A stretch of 64,000 nucleotides of DNA, from the NCBI RefSeq assembly GCF_014655955.1, contig NZ_BNBO01000007.1, positions 1-64,000 of the forward strand. The letters are read 5' to 3'. Both the position numbers and the translations under genes were made by a program. The DNA is from Kitasatospora indigofera (lineage in GTDB: Bacteria; Actinomycetota; Actinomycetes; Streptomycetales; Streptomycetaceae). How positions within the stretch are numbered: the stretch's first letter is position 1; each line of letters opens with the position of its first letter. Positions 59,991 to 64,000 of this stretch are shown here, in pieces. Below the pieces are notes generated by a model. The model was not told the DNA's origin. It made no database searches and was given only the letters and a program-made list of their open reading frames with translations.

Positions 59991-61196
59991 CTACTCAGGG
60001 CCCCTGCCACCCGGCCCGGGGGTGCCCGGGTCCGGCAGTCCCGGGCCGAGGTCCTCGGCGGTCCGCCCGCCGAAGTCCTCGGCGATCCGCGCGCCGAGCC
60101 GCTCCAGCAGCGGGCCGGCGCCGGCCATCGAGCGCGCCGGGTCGGGCTCCAGGGCGCTGAGCGGGTACGCGCGGGCGACGCCGAGGGCCGTCAGGCCCGC
60201 CGCGTCCAGCGCGAGCCGGCCGCAGACCGCGACCACCGGCACGCCGTCCCGCCGGGCGGCGGCGGCCACCCCGGCGGGGGCCTTGCCCTGCAGGGTCTGC
60301 GCGTCGAGCGAACCCTCGCCGGTGATCACCAGGTCCGCGGCGGCGAGCGCCGGGCCGAACCCGGTGGCCTCCAGCAGGACGTCGATGCCCCGGCGCCGGA
60401 CGGCACCCAGGCCGGCCAGTGCGGCGAATCCGGTCCCGCCGGCGGCGCCAGCCCCGGGCCGCCGGGCCACCGCGGCGGCCTGCCCGCCCAGCACCTCGAC
60501 CAGCCTGCGCAGGCCCTGCTCCAGCTGCCGGATCTGCTGGGCCGAGGCCCCCTTCTGCGGCCCGTACACGGCGGCGGCGCCGTCCGGCCCGAGCAGCGGG
60601 TTGTCCACGTCGCAGGCCAGCACGACGGCGGTGGCGGCCAGCCGGGGGTCGAGCCCGGACAGGTCCGCCCGCGCCAGCCCGGTGAGCGCCCCGCCGCCGG
60701 CGGCGAGCGGGTGGCCGGCGGCGTCGGTGAAACGCGCCCCCAGGGCCGTGAGCATCCCGGTGCCGCCGTCCGTCGAGGCGCTCCCGCCGACCCCGAGGAC
60801 GATCGTCCGCGCGCCCGCGTCGAGCGCGGCGGCGACGAGCTGTCCGGTGCCCCGGGTGGCGGCCCACAGTGGCGCCGGGCGCCCGCCCGGCAGCCGGTCG
60901 AGGCCGGAGGCCTGGGCCAGCTCGACCACCGCCGTCCCGTCGCGCAGGGCGAAGGAGGCCTGCACCGGGTCGCCCAGCGGGCCCTCGACCGGCAGGGTGC
61001 GGCGCTCGAACCCGGCCGCCACGACGGCGTCCACCGTGCCCTCCCCGCCGTCCGCGACGGGCAGGACGCGCACGACCGAGCCCGGGGCCCCGGCCAGCAG
61101 TCCGGCGGCGAGGCGGTCGGCCGCCTGGGCGGCGGTCAGCGAACCCTTGAACTTGTCGGGGGCGACCAGGAAGCGAAGGGCGGTGCGGCGGTTCAC
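59991..61196 (-). CDS. Glycerate 2-kinase (GarK/GlxK family)
   Basis: The 401-aa class II glycerate kinase has VAPDKFKGSLTAAQAADRLA (N-terminal hallmark), DGGEGTVDAV, GGSASTDGGTGMLTALG, DVDNPLLGPDGAAAVYGPQKGA and ITGEGSLDAQTLQGKAP. It phosphorylates D-glycerate to 2-phosphoglycerate, feeding glycolysis. The C-terminus has a Gly/Pro tail. It lies downstream of a DHDPS-family protein and a sugar phosphate isomerase, consistent with a sugar-acid pathway ending in glycerate. Confidence 0.92.
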   Translation of the reverse strand: MNRRTALRFLVAPDKFKGSLTAAQAADRLAAGLLAGAPGSVVRVLPVADGGEGTVDAVVAAGFERRTLPVEGPLGDPVQASFALRDGTAVVELAQASGLDRLPGGRPAPLWAATRGTGQLVAAALDAGARTIVLGVGGSASTDGGTGMLTALGARFTDAAGHPLAAGGGALTGLARADLSGLDPRLAATAVVLACDVDNPLLGPDGAAAVYGPQKGASAQQIRQLEQGLRRLVEVLGGQAAAVARRPGAGAAGGTGFAALAGLGAVRRRGIDVLLEATGFGPALAAADLVITGEGSLDAQTLQGKAPAGVAAAARRDGVPVVAVCGRLALDAAGLTALGVARAYPLSALEPDPARSMAGAGPLLERLGARIAEDFGGRTAEDLGPGLPDPGTPGPGGRGPE

Positions 61197-61298
61197 GAAG
61201 TCCTCCGGGGACGGGACGGGGGCGCTCCGGCGGCGGGCCCGGCCCGTCCCGCCCGGGCGGCGGGCCGGGCCGGGCCGCCGGAGCGCCCGGTGCGGGTG

Positions 61299-62189
61299 TC
61301 AGATCCGGGCGAGGTGGGTGCGGTGGCGTTCGACGAGGGTACGCAGGGCCTGCTCGCCCGGGGTGTCCCAGACCTCCTGGTTGAAGATCTCCACCTCGGT
61401 GAACCCGGTGTACCCGGCGGCCGCCACGGCGGCGGCCAGCCGCGGGATGTCGATCAGGCCGTCGCCGACGTGGCCGCGTCCGAGCAGGGCGTCGGCGGGC
61501 AGCGGCAGCGTCCAGTCGCAGACCTGGAAGGCCAGGATCCGGCCGGCCGCGCGGGCGATCTGCTCCTCGACCTGAGGGTCCCACCAGACGTGGTAGGTGT
61601 CGACCACCACGCCGACGCCGTCGTCGCCGGTGCGGGCCTCCACCTCCTCGGCGAGGTCCAGGGCCTGCCCGAGGGTGGAGACCACGGCCCGGTCGGCGCA
61701 GAACATCGGGTGCAGCGGCTCGATCGCCGGCCGGACGCCGTGCTCCTTGGCGAACGGGGCGAGTTCGGCGAGCGCGTCGGCGACCGCGCGGCGCGCGCCG
61801 GGCAGGTCGCGGCTGCCCTCGGGCAGTCCGCCGCAGACCAGGACCAGGACGTCGGTGCCCAGGGTGGCCGCCTCCTCGACGGCGCGCCGGTTGTCCTCCA
61901 GCGCGGCGGCGCGGCCGGCGGCGTCCGGCGCGGTGAGGAAGCCGCCGCGGCAGAGGCTGGTGACGGTCAGCCCGGCCTCGCGGACCAGCCGGGCCGCCTC
62001 GGCGGCGCCGGTCTCGGCGACCCGGTCGCGCCACAGCCCGATGCCGGGGACACCGGCCCGTACGCAGCCGTCGACGGCCTCGGGCAGGGTCCAGCGTTTG
62101 GTGGTGGCGGTGTTGAGCGAGAGCCCTTCGAGGCCGGGGGCGGCCGCGAGACGGCCGGCGGCCGGGCGGGCAGCGGGACGGGCGGTCAT
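61299..62189 (-). CDS. Sugar phosphate isomerase/epimerase (AP endonuclease 2 fold)
   Basis: The 296-aa TIM barrel is of the xylose-isomerase-like family: SLNTATTKRWTLPEAVDGCV, GIGLWRDRVAETG, GVRPAIEPLHPMFCADRAVV (metal ligand Glu), GVVVDTYHVWWDP (Asp/His) and TEVEIFNQEVWD. It isomerises or epimerises a sugar, keto-sugar or inositol derivative. It starts four bases inside the end of the upstream DHDPS-family gene, so translation is coupled. Confidence 0.9.
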   Translation of the reverse strand: MTARPAARPAAGRLAAAPGLEGLSLNTATTKRWTLPEAVDGCVRAGVPGIGLWRDRVAETGAAEAARLVREAGLTVTSLCRGGFLTAPDAAGRAAALEDNRRAVEEAATLGTDVLVLVCGGLPEGSRDLPGARRAVADALAELAPFAKEHGVRPAIEPLHPMFCADRAVVSTLGQALDLAEEVEARTGDDGVGVVVDTYHVWWDPQVEEQIARAAGRILAFQVCDWTLPLPADALLGRGHVGDGLIDIPRLAAAVAAAGYTGFTEVEIFNQEVWDTPGEQALRTLVERHRTHLARI

Positions 62190-63349
62190 CCGGCCACGCC
62201 CCGCGAGGCGAGGAGGGCCCGCATCCGGGTGGTCGCGAGATCCGGGTCGGGCAGCGCCCCGGCCTCGCCGGCCAGCCGGAACACCTCGGCCAGGTGGACG
62301 AGGTCGCGGCTGTCCTGCTCGCCGCCGACCATGGTGAAGTGGTCCTGGTGGCCCGCGAGATGGGCGAGCAGGACCACCCCGGTCTTGTAGTGGCGGGTCG
62401 GCGCGGTGAAGATGTGCCGGGCCAGCGGCACGGTGGGTTCGAGGATCGCCCGGTACGCGGCGGTGTTGCCCCGGTCCAGGGCGTCCAGGGCGGCCGCGGC
62501 GTGGCCGGCGAGCGGGTCGAAGACCCCCAGCAGGGCGTGGCTGAAGCCGCGGTCGTCGCCGAGGATCAGCTCGGGGTAGTGGAAGTCGTCGCCGGTGTAC
62601 ATCTTGATGCCCTCGGGCAGCGCGCGGCGCAGCGCGATCTCCCGGTCGGCGTCCAGCAGGGAGACCTTGATGCCGTCCACCTTGGCCGCGTTGTCGCGGA
62701 TGATCTCCAGCACCAGGGCCGCCGCCTCGTCCAGGTCGGCCGAGCCCCAGTAGCCCTCCAGCGCCGGGTCGAAGGGCGTGCCGAGCCAGTGCAGGACGGC
62801 CGGCCGCTCCGTCCCGGCCAGCAGCCGGCCGTAGACCTCGGCGTAGTCCTCCGGGCCGGCCGCGGTGGCGGCCAGCGCCCGGCTGGCCATCAGGATCACC
62901 TGGGCCCCGGCCGCCTCGACCACCTCCACCTGCTCCTGGTAGGCCTCGACGATCTCGTTCAGGCCGGGTGCGGCGGCGGTCAGCTGGTCGGTGCCCGCGC
63001 CGCAGGCCAGCCGCCCGCCGCAGGCCCGGGCGGCGGCGCCGGAGCGGGTGATCAGCTCGCGGGTGGTGGCCCAGTCCAGGCCCATGCCGCGCTGCGCGGT
63101 GTCCATGGCGTCGGCGACGCCCAGGCCGAGGGACCACAGGTGCTGGCGGAAGGCCAGGGTGGCCTCCCAGTCGAGCGCGGCGGGCGCGCCGGGGCGGTGC
63201 GCCCGGGCGGGGTCGGCGACCACGTGGGCGGCCGCGAACACGGTACGGCTGCGGGCCGGGCCGGCCGGGGCGGGCCAGGAGGGCGGTTCGGGGACCCGGT
63301 AGCGCAGGAGGTCCCCGGAGGGGCGGGGGAGCAGGATCTCGTCGGACAT
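62186..63349 (-). CDS. Dihydrodipicolinate-synthase-family (DUF993) protein
   Basis: The 387-aa TIM barrel shows AFRQHLWSLGLGVADAMDTA, VHWLGTPFDPALEGYW, a Schiff-base-type Lys in VDGIKVSLLDADRE and GDDFHYPELI. It belongs to the DUF993 branch, probably carrying out an aldolase or dehydratase step on a sugar acid. It sits in one operon between a Gfo/Idh/MocA oxidoreductase and a sugar phosphate isomerase. Confidence 0.87.
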   Translation of the reverse strand: MSDEILLPRPSGDLLRYRVPEPPSWPAPAGPARSRTVFAAAHVVADPARAHRPGAPAALDWEATLAFRQHLWSLGLGVADAMDTAQRGMGLDWATTRELITRSGAAARACGGRLACGAGTDQLTAAAPGLNEIVEAYQEQVEVVEAAGAQVILMASRALAATAAGPEDYAEVYGRLLAGTERPAVLHWLGTPFDPALEGYWGSADLDEAAALVLEIIRDNAAKVDGIKVSLLDADREIALRRALPEGIKMYTGDDFHYPELILGDDRGFSHALLGVFDPLAGHAAAALDALDRGNTAAYRAILEPTVPLARHIFTAPTRHYKTGVVLLAHLAGHQDHFTMVGGEQDSRDLVHLAEVFRLAGEAGALPDPDLATTRMRALLASRGVAG

Positions 63350-63402
63350 GACTGGCCTCGAATCTGGCGGGCGGGTGGAAGGGGACTGCGGCCTGCGATG
63401 GC

Positions 63403-64000
63403 TCAGTGGGCCAGCGGCGGGATCGGCAGGCGTCGCCCGGTCCGGGCCGACTCCTGCGCCAGCTCGGCGAGTTGGACGCCCTTCGCGCCGGCCAGCAGGT
63501 CGTAGGGGAAGGGCGCGTCCGCGACCACGTGGGCGAGGAACTGCTCCCACTGGGCCTTGAACCCGTTGTCGAACTCCTCGTTGTCGGGCACCTGCTGCCA
63601 CTGCCCGCGGAACGGCTCGGTGGCCGGCAGGTCCGGGTTCCAGACCGGCTTGGGGGTGCCGGCCCGGTGCTGGAAGCGGCAGTTGCGCAGTCCGGCGACG
63701 GCGCTGCCCTCGGTGCCGTCGACCTGGAACTCGACCAGTTCGTCCCGGTCGACCCGCACCGCCCAGGAGGAGTTGATCTGGGCCACGATGCCGCCCTCCA
63801 GCTCGAAGACGCCGTAGGCGGCGTCGTCGGCGGTGGCGGGATAGGGGCGGCCCGCCTCGTCCCGGCGCTCGGGGATGTGGGTGGCGGTGTGCGCGTACAC
63901 CGAGGTGATCGGCGCGAAGGTCTGCTCCAGCACGTACTGCCAGTGCGGGAACATGTCCAGCACCATGCCGCCGCCGTCCTCGGCGCGGTAGTTCCAGGAC
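63403..64000 (-). CDS. Gfo/Idh/MocA-family oxidoreductase, 5' end beyond the window
   Basis: The C-terminal 199 residues are present. They include the alpha/beta domain with GGGMVLDMFPHWQYVLEQTF (catalytic His region), GVFELEGGIVAQINSSWAVR and a C-terminal helix with LAELAQESARTGRRLPIPPL. The NAD-binding Rossmann domain lies outside the window. It oxidises a sugar or inositol-type alcohol as the first step of the operon encoded downstream. The start cannot be given; an internal ATG at 63966 is not the true start. Confidence 0.88.
   Translation of the reverse strand, partial: SWNYRAEDGGGMVLDMFPHWQYVLEQTFAPITSVYAHTATHIPERRDEAGRPYPATADDAAYGVFELEGGIVAQINSSWAVRVDRDELVEFQVDGTEGSAVAGLRNCRFQHRAGTPKPVWNPDLPATEPFRGQWQQVPDNEEFDNGFKAQWEQFLAHVVADAPFPYDLLAGAKGVQLAELAQESARTGRRLPIPPLAH

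Overview
The window is a high-GC actinobacterial chromosome segment, most likely from Streptomyces or Kitasatospora. The composition is close to 75% GC by eye, and codons end in G/C almost throughout. GTG starts are frequent, many genes overlap as ATGA/GTGA, and several transcripts look leaderless. The gene families (SigK/RskA, CbtAB, LigD/Ku, orphan sugar ABC operons without an ATPase) also fit. I see no phage, insertion sequence, CRISPR array or biosynthetic megacluster.

1-13.5 kb is an ECF sigma regulon. A SigK-type sigma factor and its RskA-type anti-sigma sit among a Tat-type molybdopterin oxidoreductase, a fasciclin lipoprotein, a spore-photoproduct-lyase-family radical SAM protein with a DUF2867 reductase, and a lipid operon (FAD oxidoreductase, DUF1365, cyclopropane-fatty-acid-synthase-like methyltransferase, DUF1295). 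Four transcription units carry the same promoter, CC(A)ATCC-N15-CCGAA(T/C), with invariant spacing. The set parallels the mycobacterial SigK regulon (mpt70/mpt83 fasciclins, Rv0444c-Rv0449c) with a radical SAM photolyase-like gene added. An unrelated SnoaL gene and a LuxR regulator interrupt it.

13.5-26.6 kb holds housekeeping and accessory genes: a PP2C/SpoIIE phosphatase, an RluA pseudouridine synthase, a quinone-reductase-type oxidoreductase divergent from its LysR regulator, an SDR-QueA pair, an aminoglycoside phosphotransferase-like kinase, an NCS2 permease, a TPR-LuxR regulator, and a flavin monooxygenase with a small TPR protein. 26.6-27.3 kb holds a minus-strand unit of a 26-codon ORF, tRNA-Gln(CTG), tRNA-Ser(GCT) and a divergent tRNA-Tyr(GTA)-like gene.

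27.4-37.5 kb: an ArsR/SRPBCC pair divergent from a TIGR03086 gene; a MacB/FtsX-type ABC system of two ATPases and two large permeases; and a CsoR-family regulator with CstR-like cysteines. 37.6-39.6 kb: a cobalamin riboswitch driving CbtB-CbtA, with a histidine-phosphatase-fold protein beside it that lacks the catalytic RHG motif. 39.7-43.2 kb: a bacterial NHEJ cassette (HhH-like small protein, LigD polymerase-ligase, Ku).

44-59 kb is a glycan region: a GH89 alpha-N-acetylglucosaminidase, a GH35 beta-galactosidase with a LacI-type operator, a DeoR/LacI hybrid regulator, a DUF2264 protein, and an ABC sugar importer (binding protein plus two permeases) followed by a D-2-hydroxyacid dehydrogenase. 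GATCGA(A/G)TGAT boxes lie both upstream of the hybrid regulator and in the DUF2264/importer divergent promoter, so one regulator probably controls both. 59.4-64 kb ends with a minus-strand catabolic operon (Gfo/Idh/MocA oxidoreductase cut by the window edge, DHDPS-family protein, sugar phosphate isomerase, glycerate kinase, DUF2199 protein).
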